A DNA stretch of 45,149 bases, from the NCBI GenBank assembly GCA_023393475.1, contig JAEWLC010000056.1:1-45149 (forward strand). The letters run 5' to 3'. Every line of letters begins with the position of its first letter. Positions within the stretch are counted from its first letter, which is position 1. Shown piece after piece: positions 17,533 through 27,386 of the stretch. The DNA comes from Pseudomonadota bacterium. Its GTDB lineage: Bacteria > Pseudomonadota > Alphaproteobacteria > Rhizobiales > Devosiaceae. The translations under genes were made by a program, and so were the position numbers. The notes under the pieces were generated by a model. The model worked only from the letters and a program-made list of their open reading frames with translations. It was not told the DNA's origin and did not search any database.

Positions 17533-18933
17533 TCAGTACCGGTACTGCTCGGATTTGAACGGCCCGCTCGGGCTCACCCCGATATAGTCGGCCTGGCCCT
17601 TGCTTAGCTTGGTGAGCTTGGCGCCGAGCTTGGCGAGATGAAGCTGGGCCACCTTCTCGTCGAGATGCTTGGGCAGCACGTGCACCGCCTTCTCGAGCTT
17701 GTCGCCATTGGTCCAGAGCTCGACCTGCGCCAGCGTCTGGTTGGCGAAGGAGGCGCTCATCACGAAGCTCGGGTGGCCGGTAGCGTTGCCGAGGTTGACG
17801 AGGCGGCCTTCCGAAAGCAGCACGATGCGCTTGCCCGGTGCGAGCTCAACGATGTCGACCTGCGGCTTGACGTTGGTCCACTTGTAGTTGCGCAGCTCCG
17901 CAACCTGGATCTCGTTGTCGAAGTGGCCGATGTTGCAGACGATGGCCATGTCCTTGAGGTTGCGCATGTCGTCGAGGGTGACGACGTCCTTGTTGCCGGT
18001 CGCCGAGACGACGATGTCGGCGCGGTGCGCGGCGTCCTCGAGCGTCACCACCTCGTAGCCGTCCATGGCGGCCTGCAGCGCGCAGATCGGATCGACTTCG
18101 GTGACCAGCACGCGGGCACCGGCGCCGCGCAGCGACTGCGCCGAGCCCTTTCCGACGTCGCCATAACCGCAGACGATCGCCACCTTGCCCGCCAACATCA
18201 CGTCGGTGCCGCGGCGGATGGCGTCGACCAGCGATTCACGCGTGCCGTACTTGTTGTCGAATTTCGACTTGGTGACGCTGTCGTTGACGTTGATGGCGGG
18301 GAAGGGCAGCTCGCCCTTCTGCTGCAGCTGGTAGAGCCGCATCACGCCCGTCGTCGTCTCCTCGGACACGCCTTTGATGTTGGCGCGGATCTTCGAATAG
18401 AAGTTCGGGTCCTTGGCGAGGCGCTTCTTGATCAGCGCGAAGAAGATTTCCTCTTCCTCGGAATGCGGATTGTTCAGCACCGACGGATCGGTCTCGGCCT
18501 TGGCGCCGGTCAGCACCAGCATGGTGGCGTCGCCGCCATCGTCGAGGATCATGTTGGGGGTCTGGCCACCGGGCCATTCCATCATGCGGTCGGTGTAGTC
18601 CCAGTATTCCTCGAGCGTTTCGCCCTTCTTGGCGAACACCGGGATGCCGGCGGCGGCGACGGCCGCGGCGGCGTGGTCCTGGGTCGAGAAGATGTTGCAG
18701 GAAACCCAGCGTACATCCGCGCCGAGAGCCTTCAGCGTCTCGATCAGCACGGCGGTCTGGATGGTCATGTGGAGCGAGCCGGCGATGCGGGCGCCCTTCA
18801 GCGGCTGGCGGGCGGCATATTCCTCGCGGATCGCCATCAGGCCGGGCATCTCGATCTCGGCCATGCCGATTTCCTTGCGGCCATAGTCGGCAAGGCCGAT
18901 ATCGGCGACCACGTAGTCGTTGTTGCTGGCCAT
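17533..18933 (-). CDS. ahcY: Adenosylhomocysteinase (S-adenosyl-L-homocysteine hydrolase)
   Basis: 466 residues. It splits S-adenosylhomocysteine, the product inhibitor of methyltransferases, into adenosine and homocysteine using bound NAD. Seen: HMTIQTAVLIETL, SCNIFSTQDHAAAA, VNDSVTKSKFDNKYG (substrate-domain lysine region), the Rossmann motif CGYGDVGKGSA, and the C-terminal KSEQYRY that closes the neighbouring active site in the tetramer. The internal insert of bacterial/eukaryotic-type enzymes is present. The start at 18933 is chosen over an ATG five codons earlier because GGAGAGAAGG lies directly before it. A 20-base palindrome about 70 bases upstream is a likely operator, and a terminator follows the stop. 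Confidence 0.97.
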   Translation of the reverse strand: MASNNDYVVADIGLADYGRKEIGMAEIEMPGLMAIREEYAARQPLKGARIAGSLHMTIQTAVLIETLKALGADVRWVSCNIFSTQDHAAAAVAAAGIPVFAKKGETLEEYWDYTDRMMEWPGGQTPNMILDDGGDATMLVLTGAKAETDPSVLNNPHSEEEEIFFALIKKRLAKDPNFYSKIRANIKGVSEETTTGVMRLYQLQQKGELPFPAINVNDSVTKSKFDNKYGTRESLVDAIRRGTDVMLAGKVAIVCGYGDVGKGSAQSLRGAGARVLVTEVDPICALQAAMDGYEVVTLEDAAHRADIVVSATGNKDVVTLDDMRNLKDMAIVCNIGHFDNEIQVAELRNYKWTNVKPQVDIVELAPGKRIVLLSEGRLVNLGNATGHPSFVMSASFANQTLAQVELWTNGDKLEKAVHVLPKHLDEKVAQLHLAKLGAKLTKLSKGQADYIGVSPSGPFKSEQYRY

Positions 18934-19000
18934 CGGCCTTCTCTCCATGTCGGTCGTATCGACCGGCTTATACTGAATGGCCGGGAACCTAGCAACCGGG

Positions 19001-19020
19001 ACATAAAGAAGTCTTTATAT
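19001..19020 (-). promoter_or_regulatory. Palindromic operator candidate upstream of ahcY (SahR/SamR-like)
   Basis: Perfect 7-bp arms ATAAAGA and TCTTTAT around a 2-base centre, extended to an imperfect 20-base palindrome, 68-87 bases upstream of the ahcY ATG. ArsR-family regulators of the SAM/SAH cycle (SahR, SamR) in proteobacteria bind ATAAAGA-type palindromes before ahcY, metF and metH, as I recall. The site overlaps the stop codon of the upstream gene. It could alternatively be a small hairpin. Confidence 0.5.
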
Positions 19021-19536
19021 CTCCCGCGCGCGCCGCGTGATGTGCCGCGGCCGGCGCCGGAACGGCAGCAGCAGCACCGCGGCGATCGACGACAGCACGA
19101 TGTAGCCGACCAGAAAGCCGCTGCCGGCATAGGCGAGGCCTTCCACGGTCACCGGCACCGCCGGCTTGTAGTCCTCGAGCGCCCGGCGGCCGATGTCGGT
19201 GTCGAAATACTCCCCGATATGGGTGAACCGCTCCCAGCCGCTGTCGCCGCGGATTTCAGCCAGTGTCGCCGAGAGTTCGTCGTAGCGCCGGAACGTCCGT
19301 GCCATCGACTCTCCGCGCGCCGCCAGAAAGCCGTCGCCGGTCTTCGAGTAGCGGTCGATCGCCTCGTCGCGGGTGAGCCCGGCCTCCTTCGCCGCCGTCT
19401 CGAATTCGGCCGTGATGATGCGCAGTTCGTCCACCGCGCCGCCCAGTCGCTGGGTGTATTGCTGCGCGTATTCGGGAAACTGGCTGAGGCTGATGCCGAG
19501 AGCGAGGCCACCGACGATGCCGAGCATTCTGCGCAT
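19015..19536 (-). CDS. DUF2937 membrane protein
   Basis: 173 residues, recognised as DUF2937 from the opening (MRRMLGIVGGLALGISLSQF, then PEYAQQYTQRLGGAVDEL) and a C-terminal hydrophobic segment (about 133-157) ending in an arginine-rich tail. The N-terminal hydrophobic stretch is either an anchor or an uncleaved signal, leaving a mostly helical, charged domain outside the cytoplasm. No function is established for the family. The start at 19536 has GGAGGTCACC just upstream; the frame runs 10 residues further without similarity. Its stop codon overlaps the ahcY operator candidate. It sits between HPr and ahcY on the same strand. Confidence 0.8.
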   Translation of the reverse strand: MRRMLGIVGGLALGISLSQFPEYAQQYTQRLGGAVDELRIITAEFETAAKEAGLTRDEAIDRYSKTGDGFLAARGESMARTFRRYDELSATLAEIRGDSGWERFTHIGEYFDTDIGRRALEDYKPAVPVTVEGLAYAGSGFLVGYIVLSSIAAVLLLPFRRRPRHITRRAREI

Positions 19537-19621
19537 GGTGACCTCCATTCGAACTGGCAACGGCACAGATGCCGCTGACGTTCCGAATATAGGGTTGGGC
19601 GATGACGGAGAGGATAACCGG

Positions 19622-19933
19622 CTAGGCCGGAGCGCCGTCGGCGTCTTCGTCGAAGCCGTTGTTGACCAGCGTGGTGATGGCGTCGAGCGCCTCGCGCGCC
19701 TGCTTGCCGGTGGCCTGGACGAGGATGGTGGAGCCGGGGCCGGCGCCTAGCATCATCAGGCCCATGATCGAGTTGCCGTTCACGGCCTGCCCGTCCCGCA
19801 CCACCTTGATGTCGGCATCGAAGCACTCGGCAGTGCGCACGAAACGCGCCGAGGCGCGGGCGTGCAGGCCCTTGCGATTGACGATGGTCAATTGCTGCGC
19901 GAGTGCCCGGTCTGATCCTGCCGCTGTATCCAT
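19622..19933 (-). CDS. HPr phosphocarrier protein (nitrogen-type PTS)
   Basis: 103 residues. The phospho-accepting His24 lies in NRKGLHARASARF, and the regulatory serine is Ser55 (VNGNSIMGLMML), the target of HPr kinase encoded at 21309-21794. In Hyphomicrobiales this HPr belongs to an incomplete PTS (EI-Ntr, HPr, EIIA) without sugar transport that signals carbon and nitrogen state. It is separated from its EIIA and HprK partners by an oppositely oriented gene (20077-20820), so it needs its own promoter in the 143-base gap at 19934-20076. The frame continues upstream, but MDTAAGSDRA fits the family start. Confidence 0.93.
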   Translation of the reverse strand: MDTAAGSDRALAQQLTIVNRKGLHARASARFVRTAECFDADIKVVRDGQAVNGNSIMGLMMLGAGPGSTILVQATGKQAREALDAITTLVNNGFDEDADGAPA

Positions 19934-20076
19934 GACTGCAACTGTAGTGCGATTTCCGGTCGGCTGAAAAGGCCCGGATATGCAGTCTGTTGGACGCCAA
20001 TTGATCAATCCGGCGTCACTGGTGACGGAAGGTGCCATAGCTGGCACAACTGCGCCCGAGGCGTTGGAGGTGGAAG

Positions 20077-20820
20077 ATGAAGCCAGGCAGGTTGTGGTTC
20101 GTGCTGGCCGTGCTGGCCGCGGGGCTGGTTGCACCGGCCGCGGCAGCGCCGACGTTGCCTGACCTCTGCGAGCCGGTGTCCTTCGAGACGGACTCGTTCA
20201 TCGCCTGCACCGTAGACCCGGCCGCCTATGACGTCCGGGTGTTTCACCGATCGCCGGACGGGCACCCATATGGCTCGATGGAGGCCTTTGCAGAGCTGGG
20301 GCCACCGGTTGCCTTCGCCATGAATGGCGGGATGTACCTGCCGGATCTCTCGCCACAGGGTCTCTATATCGAGGATGGCGTGACGCAGGTGCCGCTGGAT
20401 AGCGGTAGCGGTGACGGCAATTTCCACCTGAAGCCAAACGGCGTCTTCCTCGTCATGGCCGGTGGGCGCGCTGCCGTGGTCGAGACGAGCGCATTTGTAG
20501 CCGATCCGGCGATTGCCTATGCGACCCAGTCCGGTCCGATGCTCGTCATAGATGGCGCGATCCATCCGGCTTTCGCCGAGAATGGAGAGTCGCGTTACGT
20601 GCGCAACGGTGTGGGCGTGCGGGCCGACGGCAGGGTGGTGTTCGCGATCTCGCGGGGCACGGTCAGTCTCGGCCGGTTCGCGCGGCTGTTTCGCGACGCG
20701 CTGTCCTGCCCCGATGCGCTCTATCTGGATGGATTCGTGTCGGCACTGGCCAGCGATGACGCGGTTGTAGCCGGAGGCGGCCATCCCGCCGGGCCGATCG
20801 TGGCCGTGCTCGAGCGCTAG
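20077..20820 (+). CDS. Secreted phosphodiester glycosidase-like protein (DUF2233/NAGPA family)
   Basis: 247 residues. A clear signal peptide (WFVLAVLAAGLVAPAAAA, cleavage near residue 24) is followed by a domain with AFAMNGGMYLPDLSPQGLYI, FHLKPNGVFLV, YATQSGPMLVIDGAI, NGVGVRADGRVVFAIS and CPDALYLDGFVSAL, the motif order of the phosphodiester glycosidase (NAGPA/DUF2233) family. Related enzymes remove GlcNAc from phosphodiester-linked sugars; the bacterial substrate is unknown, and a periplasmic or envelope glycan is plausible. A strong GGAGGTGG precedes the ATG. It is the only plus-strand gene inside a minus-strand PTS/ChvGI block and ends 7 bases from the end of the EIIA gene, so it looks inserted into an ancestral cluster. 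Confidence 0.85.
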   Translation: MKPGRLWFVLAVLAAGLVAPAAAAPTLPDLCEPVSFETDSFIACTVDPAAYDVRVFHRSPDGHPYGSMEAFAELGPPVAFAMNGGMYLPDLSPQGLYIEDGVTQVPLDSGSGDGNFHLKPNGVFLVMAGGRAAVVETSAFVADPAIAYATQSGPMLVIDGAIHPAFAENGESRYVRNGVGVRADGRVVFAISRGTVSLGRFARLFRDALSCPDALYLDGFVSALASDDAVVAGGGHPAGPIVAVLER

Positions 20821-20826
20821 GGCGGA

Positions 20827-21225
20827 TCAGCCGCCAAGCGTTTCGCTGGCGACGTTGATGTATTTCCGGCCGGCGTCGGCGGCTTCCTTCACCGCCCGCT
20901 TGATATCGAAGTCGGCGCGGATGCGGGCCAGCTTGACCAGCATGGGCAGGTTCACCCCGGCGATCACCTCGACCTCGCGCTGCTGCATGATCGAGATGGC
21001 GAGGTTCGACGGGGTGCCGCCGAACATGTCGGTGAGGATCACCACGCCCTGGCCCTGGTCGGCCCGGTCGACGCAGGTGAGGATGTCGTTGCGGCGTTCT
21101 TCCATGTCGTCGTCGGGGCCGATGGCGACCGTTTCGACGAAATCCTGCGGGCCGACGACGTGTTCGAGCGCGGATTTGAACTCAATGGCGAGAGCGCCGT
21201 GAGTCACCAGAACCATGCCGATCAT
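20827..21225 (-). CDS. PTS system EIIA component, mannose family
   Basis: 132 residues, an EIIA-Man/fructose-type domain with phospho-His9 (VLVTHGALA) and the conserved ILTDMFGGTPSNLA segment. No IIB, IIC or IID genes are nearby. In alphaproteobacteria such a stand-alone EIIA accepts phosphate from HPr and acts in regulation; direct interaction with the neighbouring ChvG sensor has been reported for relatives. The frame runs further upstream, but MIGMVLVTHG is the family start and lies after a GGGG-rich stretch. It follows hprK by 83 bases on the same strand, so one transcript with chvI-chvG-hprK is likely. Confidence 0.92.
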   Translation of the reverse strand: MIGMVLVTHGALAIEFKSALEHVVGPQDFVETVAIGPDDDMEERRNDILTCVDRADQGQGVVILTDMFGGTPSNLAISIMQQREVEVIAGVNLPMLVKLARIRADFDIKRAVKEAADAGRKYINVASETLGG

Positions 21226-21308
21226 GCAATTCCCCAATCCTGCAGGTCCCGGCCGGACCCCGTGGAGTCCGAGACGTGGCGGGAGTCTTGCCCCATGCGG
21301 GGCTTGAT

Positions 21309-21794
21309 TCAAGTGGTTTTTTGTCGCGCCGCTCGACGTGGTGAACCCAGCGCCCGGATGGCCTCCCGCACCAGCAGCGACTGGTGCCGGCCATCGACGG
21401 TCCCGGCCTGCGGTACCGGTACCCGGGCGACGTTCACCCCGAACAGCTCGATGGTCAGCGCGTCGTCCTCGAGCATGCGCTCGAGCGTGTCGACGAGGTC
21501 GACGACGAGATCGACGGGCGCGGCCTCGAGATGCGAGCGCTTGACGATGCCGCGCCCGCGCAGCTCGATGAGGCCGGCGATGTTGGGAGCGGGATGCATG
21601 GTGAGCTCGCCGTCACCGGCGACGATCTCGACCCGGTCGTCCGAAACGAGGCTCGCCGGCAGGCCCTTGGCCTCCCACCAGTCGCAGAGGTCGAGCGCCA
21701 GCACGGATTTGCCCGAGCCGGGCGGGCCGCGAAAGATCACGCCGATCCCGTCGAGCACGATGCCGGTGGCGTGGATGTTGTGGCGCTCGCTCAC
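21309..21794 (-). CDS. hprK: HPr kinase/phosphorylase, short alphaproteobacterial form
   Basis: 161 residues, containing only the C-terminal kinase domain; Gram-positive HprK has an extra N-terminal domain of about 130 residues. The P-loop is FRGPPGSGKS (Gly23-Ser30), followed by LVSDDRVEI, HPAPNIAGLIELRGRGIV and a downstream helix. It phosphorylates HPr on serine, modulating flux through the nitrogen-type PTS. Translation begins at a GTG that overlaps the chvG stop codon (GTGA), so it is coupled to the sensor kinase. The chvI-chvG-hprK-EIIA order is a Hyphomicrobiales signature. Confidence 0.93.
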   Translation of the reverse strand: MSERHNIHATGIVLDGIGVIFRGPPGSGKSVLALDLCDWWEAKGLPASLVSDDRVEIVAGDGELTMHPAPNIAGLIELRGRGIVKRSHLEAAPVDLVVDLVDTLERMLEDDALTIELFGVNVARVPVPQAGTVDGRHQSLLVREAIRALGSPRRAARQKTT

Positions 21795-23584
21795 TTCCGC
21801 TTCTCGGCCGCGGCGCGGCGCAGCCTGACGGTGAACTGCGCCCCGCTGCGATCCTCGCGGTTGGCGGCGGTGATGGTGCCGCCATGGCCTTCGACGATCT
21901 GCTTCGAGATCGCCAGCCCGAGACCGGAATGGTCGCCGAAGTGCTCGCCGTCGGGCCGGTCGGTATAGAAGCGCTGGAAAATGCGCGTGATGTCGCCGCG
22001 AATGCCGGGGCCTTCGTCGGTGACGGTGATCGTCACGCTGCTCTCATCGGTCCGCACCAGCACCAACACCTTGCCGTCCTCCGGCGAGAAGGACACGGCG
22101 TTGTCGATGAGGTTGTTGAGCACCTGCGCCAGCCGGCTGTCGTGCCCGAGCACGATCGGCGAGTACCGGCTGACATGCTTTTCGAGCACCACTTCGACCT
22201 TGCGGTTGGCCGCGACATCCTTCTGGATCGACACCATCGCATCGGCCAGTTGCGCGATGTCGACGCGCTCGGCGCTCTGGCGCGCCAGTTCGGCATCGAG
22301 CCGGCTGGCATTGGAAATGTCCGAGATCAGCCGGTCGAGGCGGCGCACGTCGTGCTGGATGATGGCGTTGAGCCGCTCGCGGTCCTCGGCCCGACGCGCC
22401 CGCGGCAGGGTCTCGACGGCCGAGCGCAGCGAGGTCAGCGGGTTCTTCAGCTCATGCGCCACGTCGGCGGCAAAGCGCTCGATCGCCTCGATGCGGTTGT
22501 AGAGCGCCGATGTCATCGAGCGCAGGGCCTTGGACAGGTGCCCGACCTCGTCGGTACGGTGGCTGAAATCGGGAATCTCGGCACGGTTGTTGACGGTCGA
22601 ATGCACTTCCTCCGCCGCACCGGCGAGCCGGCGCAGCGGGCCGGCGATGGTGCCGGCGAGGAGCAGCGACAGGATGATCTGCACTGCGGCGGCGACCAGC
22701 GCCAGCCGCAGGATGCCCCAGCGTTCCGCCGTCGCGATCTGGTCGATGTCGCCGGGCTGGGTCGAGAGCAGCAGCGCGCCGACATTGGAGCGCAGGCGCT
22801 GGATCGGCACCGCGACGGAGACGACGAGCTGATGCTTGGGATCGACGCGCACGATCGCCGCCGTCGCCCCACTCAGCGCCGAAGCGACCTCGGGGTATTT
22901 CGTGCCCTCGTCGGCCCCGAGTTCCTGGTACTGGGGGTAGTCGTCGCCCGGCAGCCAGTCCATGAAGGCATTCCACCAGTCGAACAGGAAGAAGCTGCCA
23001 TTGTCCTGCGGCTTGGTGATCTGGCGCAGCACTTCGCCGCGCGCATAGAGGTTGGAGCTGTCGAGGATCAGCAGCCCGCCCTCGTCGTAGATGCGGGCGC
23101 GGGTGCGCGTCGGCGTCACGAGGTTGCGCATCAGCGGGGCGACGCGCTCGGGATTGATGGGGAACTCGAGGCTCGGATCGAAGAAGCTGAGCGGCGAGAC
23201 CGTGTCGTTGCCCTGCAGTTCGAGCAGCCGGTCCGGGTTCACCGTGATGACGTCGCTGTTGACCGTCGCCGAGGCGGCGATGGCCGCGGCGATGATTTCG
23301 CCCTGGACGCGGAGGCTCTGCACCCGCGCCTCGATCAGGCCGGTGCGCCACTGGTTGAGGAACAGGATGCCGACCACCATCACCGCGAGACCGGCGAGGT
23401 TGAGCACGATGATGCGGCGGGCGAGGCTCGAAAAGATCGTCAGCTCGAGCAGGCGCTTGAGCTGGCCGAGCAGGCGCAGCACCGCACTGCCGACCGCGCC
23501 GGCGATCCGGTTCAGCTTCGACACGGTACCGCCATCCGCGGACGCGGGCTTTGCACCCGTCAGATCCTCTTCGGTAACGGCCAA
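21791..23584 (-). CDS. chvG: Sensor histidine kinase ChvG (ExoS/BvrS type)
   Basis: 597 residues. Two transmembrane segments (about 57-78 and 290-312) flank a periplasmic domain of about 210 residues; then come a HAMP region, a DHp helix with His377 (FAADVAHELKNPLTSLRS) and an ATPase domain (NNLIDNAVSF, TDEGPGI, HSGLGLAIS). ChvG/ExoS/BvrS kinases respond to acid and envelope stress and control surface polysaccharide, motility and host-association genes through ChvI. It appears to start with TTG (GAGG upstream), 9 bases after the chvI stop; no ATG fits better near the N-terminus. Coupled to hprK downstream. Confidence 0.94.
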   Translation of the reverse strand: MAVTEEDLTGAKPASADGGTVSKLNRIAGAVGSAVLRLLGQLKRLLELTIFSSLARRIIVLNLAGLAVMVVGILFLNQWRTGLIEARVQSLRVQGEIIAAAIAASATVNSDVITVNPDRLLELQGNDTVSPLSFFDPSLEFPINPERVAPLMRNLVTPTRTRARIYDEGGLLILDSSNLYARGEVLRQITKPQDNGSFFLFDWWNAFMDWLPGDDYPQYQELGADEGTKYPEVASALSGATAAIVRVDPKHQLVVSVAVPIQRLRSNVGALLLSTQPGDIDQIATAERWGILRLALVAAAVQIILSLLLAGTIAGPLRRLAGAAEEVHSTVNNRAEIPDFSHRTDEVGHLSKALRSMTSALYNRIEAIERFAADVAHELKNPLTSLRSAVETLPRARRAEDRERLNAIIQHDVRRLDRLISDISNASRLDAELARQSAERVDIAQLADAMVSIQKDVAANRKVEVVLEKHVSRYSPIVLGHDSRLAQVLNNLIDNAVSFSPEDGKVLVLVRTDESSVTITVTDEGPGIRGDITRIFQRFYTDRPDGEHFGDHSGLGLAISKQIVEGHGGTITAANREDRSGAQFTVRLRRAAAEKRK

Positions 23585-23593
23585 GGTGTCCTC

Positions 23594-24313
23594 TTACTGC
23601 TCCTTGAAGCGGTAGCCTACGCCATAGAGCGTTTCGATCATCTCGAAATCGTCGTCGACGGCTTTGAACTTCTTGCGAAGCCGCTTGATGTGGCTGTCGA
23701 TCGTACGGTCGTCGACATAGACCTGGTCGTCATAGGCGGCATCCATCAGCGCATTGCGCGATTTCACCACGCCCGGACGGAGCGCGAGGGCCTGCAGGAT
23801 CAGGAACTCGGTGACGGTGAGCGTCACGCGCTGGCCCTTCCAGGTGCAGGTATGGCGTTCCTCGTCCATCACCAGCGAGCCGCGCTCGATCAGCGCCTTG
23901 CTCGGCGCGGCTTCGGAGCCGGGAGTGCCGGGAGCAGCTGACGGATCGCGCGGCGCCGAGCGGCGCAGCACCGATTTCACCCGCTCGACCAGCAGGCGCT
24001 GGCTGAACGGCTTGGTGATGAAGTCGTCGGCGCCCATCTTGAGCCCGAACAGCTCGTCGATTTCCTCGTCCTTGGACGTCAGGAAGATCACCGGCACGTC
24101 GGACTTCTGGCGCAGGCGCCGGAGCAGTTCCATGCCGTCCATGCGGGGCATCTTGATATCGAGGATGGCGAGGTCGGGACGATCGGCCGTCAGCCCCTCG
24201 AGGCCCGAGGCCCCGTCGGTATAGGTGGCGACCTGATAGCCTTCAGCCTCGAGTGTCAGCGACACCGAAGTGAGAATGTTCCTATCGTCGTCCACCAGTG
24301 CGATCTTGGGCAT
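23594..24313 (-). CDS. chvI: Response regulator ChvI (OmpR family)
   Basis: 239 residues. The receiver domain has VDDD at 7-10, phospho-Asp52 (LAILDIKMPRMDG), a Thr in FLTSKD and Lys in FITKPFS; the C-terminal winged helix contains VTEFLILQALALRPG, DDRTIDSHIKRLRKKF and the terminal GVGYRF. It is the DNA-binding partner of ChvG. ATG 24313 is supported by GGGAG directly upstream; the open frame extends far beyond it but antisense to pckA. It is divergent from pckA, a conserved arrangement, with a strong inverted repeat in between that may be its own operator. Confidence 0.95.
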   Translation of the reverse strand: MPKIALVDDDRNILTSVSLTLEAEGYQVATYTDGASGLEGLTADRPDLAILDIKMPRMDGMELLRRLRQKSDVPVIFLTSKDEEIDELFGLKMGADDFITKPFSQRLLVERVKSVLRRSAPRDPSAAPGTPGSEAAPSKALIERGSLVMDEERHTCTWKGQRVTLTVTEFLILQALALRPGVVKSRNALMDAAYDDQVYVDDRTIDSHIKRLRKKFKAVDDDFEMIETLYGVGYRFKEQ

Positions 24314-24366
24314 TGAGCTCCCTTTCATCGGGGTAGAGATGCGGCGATTCAGTCTCGCCCACCTCA

Positions 24367-24395
24367 AATTGTGGCGGACATTGACTGCCACAATT
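24367..24395. promoter_or_regulatory. Inverted repeat in the chvI-pckA divergent promoter region
   Basis: Perfect 9-bp arms AATTGTGGC (24367-24375) and GCCACAATT (24387-24395) separated by 11 bases, centred 68 bases upstream of the chvI start. Arm length and spacing suit a dimeric regulator contacting two successive turns; ChvI autoregulation is the obvious hypothesis. I cannot match it to a published ChvI box from memory. Confidence 0.5.
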
Positions 24396-24544
24396 GCGCA
24401 TAAATAAGGCGCGCAGCCCAGGAACGCTAGTATGGCAAGCCCAACCGAAGTCGCAATGCTTCTGTCGTAAGCCGGATTCCGGGATGTTCCACCGGCGGTA
24501 CTGGGGACTAACTCACGGCCATCAGCGGACCGGGAGCTACGGCC

Positions 24545-26098
<1,554 letters not shown>

Positions 26099-26099
26099 C

Positions 26100-27386
26100 T
26101 CAGCCGGTCGCATCCTCGGCAGCATCGACGGCCGGCGCCTCGGCGCGCCTGCCGCGTGGCAGCCTCCACCGCACCGAGTGCGCGAGGCGCACGAGGAAAT
26201 ACGCCGCCATCGCGACGAGGCCGAGATTGCGGACGATGAGCACGCCGATGCCGAAGCGCCCGTTTTCCAGCAGGTCGACCCAGTTGTCCCACAGCAGCCG
26301 GTTGAGGAAGATGAGCACGCCGAAGCAGACGGCAAACCGCCACGGCAGCCTGGGCCCGGCGAGGCTGAAGCGCACCGCGGCGATGCCGATGAGCCAGATG
26401 AAATACTGCGGGCTCAGCACTTCGCTGAAGCAGATGTAGAGCAGCGTCGCCGCGAACACCGCGTCGATGCTGAGTTCGGGCTTGCGCCACGCGTCCCGCG
26501 CCAGCACCCACCAGGCCGCGAGAAAGAGCCCGAGCGCCGCCATCGCGCCGAACAGGAGGCGTGCGACGAGATCGGCAGTCTGGTCGTCGATCTCGATGCA
26601 GCCGTTGCGCGCCGCGGTGGCGAAGGGCTCGCCGGTGACGAACTGATGCGCCATCCAGGGCGTCGCCGCGATCGCCTCGATCTCGAGGCCGCGGCCGGCG
26701 TGGTGGGCGACGAAGGCGAAGGGGTTGCCGAACAGCGCGAAGGCCGCGAGGCAGGTGGCGAGCAGCACCAGCACCATCCCCACCAGCGCCCGGGCCAACT
26801 CCCCGATCGTCCGGGTGCCGAGCAGCACCAGCACCGGCCAGGCCTTGACCGCCGTGGCGAGCCCCACGACGAAGCCGAAGGCATGGCGCGCCCGCGACAC
26901 CACCAGCATGCCGAGAGCCACCACCGCGAGCGCCGTCGGCACGAGGTCGAAGCGCAAGAGCGTGATGCCACCGGTCCACGAGATGGCGATAAGCCAGAAG
27001 CAGACGCCCACCCAGCTGCCGGTGCGCCGCGCCAGCCGGACCAGCGCGAACGTCGCCAGCGCATCGAACACCAGCAGCAGGGCGATGAAGGTCACCGGGT
27101 AGGGGGTGACGAACAGCCGGGGCAACAGGAACATGAAGATCGCGCCCGGCGGATATTGCCAGCTCGTATCGGCCGGCATCTGTTGCGATTGCAGCGTCGA
27201 GTCCGCCCACCAGGTGTAAAGGCCGACGTCCTGGTAGTTGACGTTGGCGAAATTGGTGAACAGCCCGATGTCCCACAGCGTATAGAGCCGCAGCCCGATC
27301 CAGGCGGGAATGACGAGCAGGCTGCAGACGAGCCGCATGTCTATGTAGAACTGCACCGGCCGCAGGCGGCCGTCACCGATTTCCAT
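26100..27386 (-). CDS. GT87-like (DUF2029) polytopic membrane glycosyltransferase
   Basis: 428 residues with about 9-10 hydrophobic segments. The loop ADTSWQYPPGAIFMFLLPRL, the later LRFDLVPTALAVVALG and the LSPQYFIWLIGI segment resemble the GT-C fold DUF2029/GT87 family, which includes polyprenyl-phosphate mannosyltransferases such as PimE. The acceptor is unknown; an exported lipid-linked glycan is a reasonable guess. Its end is one base from the end of pckA (convergent). A 447-base non-coding gap precedes its start. Family assignment is from overall pattern and could be another GT-C group. Confidence 0.68.
   Translation of the reverse strand: MEIGDGRLRPVQFYIDMRLVCSLLVIPAWIGLRLYTLWDIGLFTNFANVNYQDVGLYTWWADSTLQSQQMPADTSWQYPPGAIFMFLLPRLFVTPYPVTFIALLLVFDALATFALVRLARRTGSWVGVCFWLIAISWTGGITLLRFDLVPTALAVVALGMLVVSRARHAFGFVVGLATAVKAWPVLVLLGTRTIGELARALVGMVLVLLATCLAAFALFGNPFAFVAHHAGRGLEIEAIAATPWMAHQFVTGEPFATAARNGCIEIDDQTADLVARLLFGAMAALGLFLAAWWVLARDAWRKPELSIDAVFAATLLYICFSEVLSPQYFIWLIGIAAVRFSLAGPRLPWRFAVCFGVLIFLNRLLWDNWVDLLENGRFGIGVLIVRNLGLVAMAAYFLVRLAHSVRWRLPRGRRAEAPAVDAAEDATG

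Noticed and set aside
18934..19000. SAH or SAM riboswitch ahead of ahcY
   Set aside because: The leader is too short and lacks a recognisable aptamer; a DNA palindrome explains the visible structure better.
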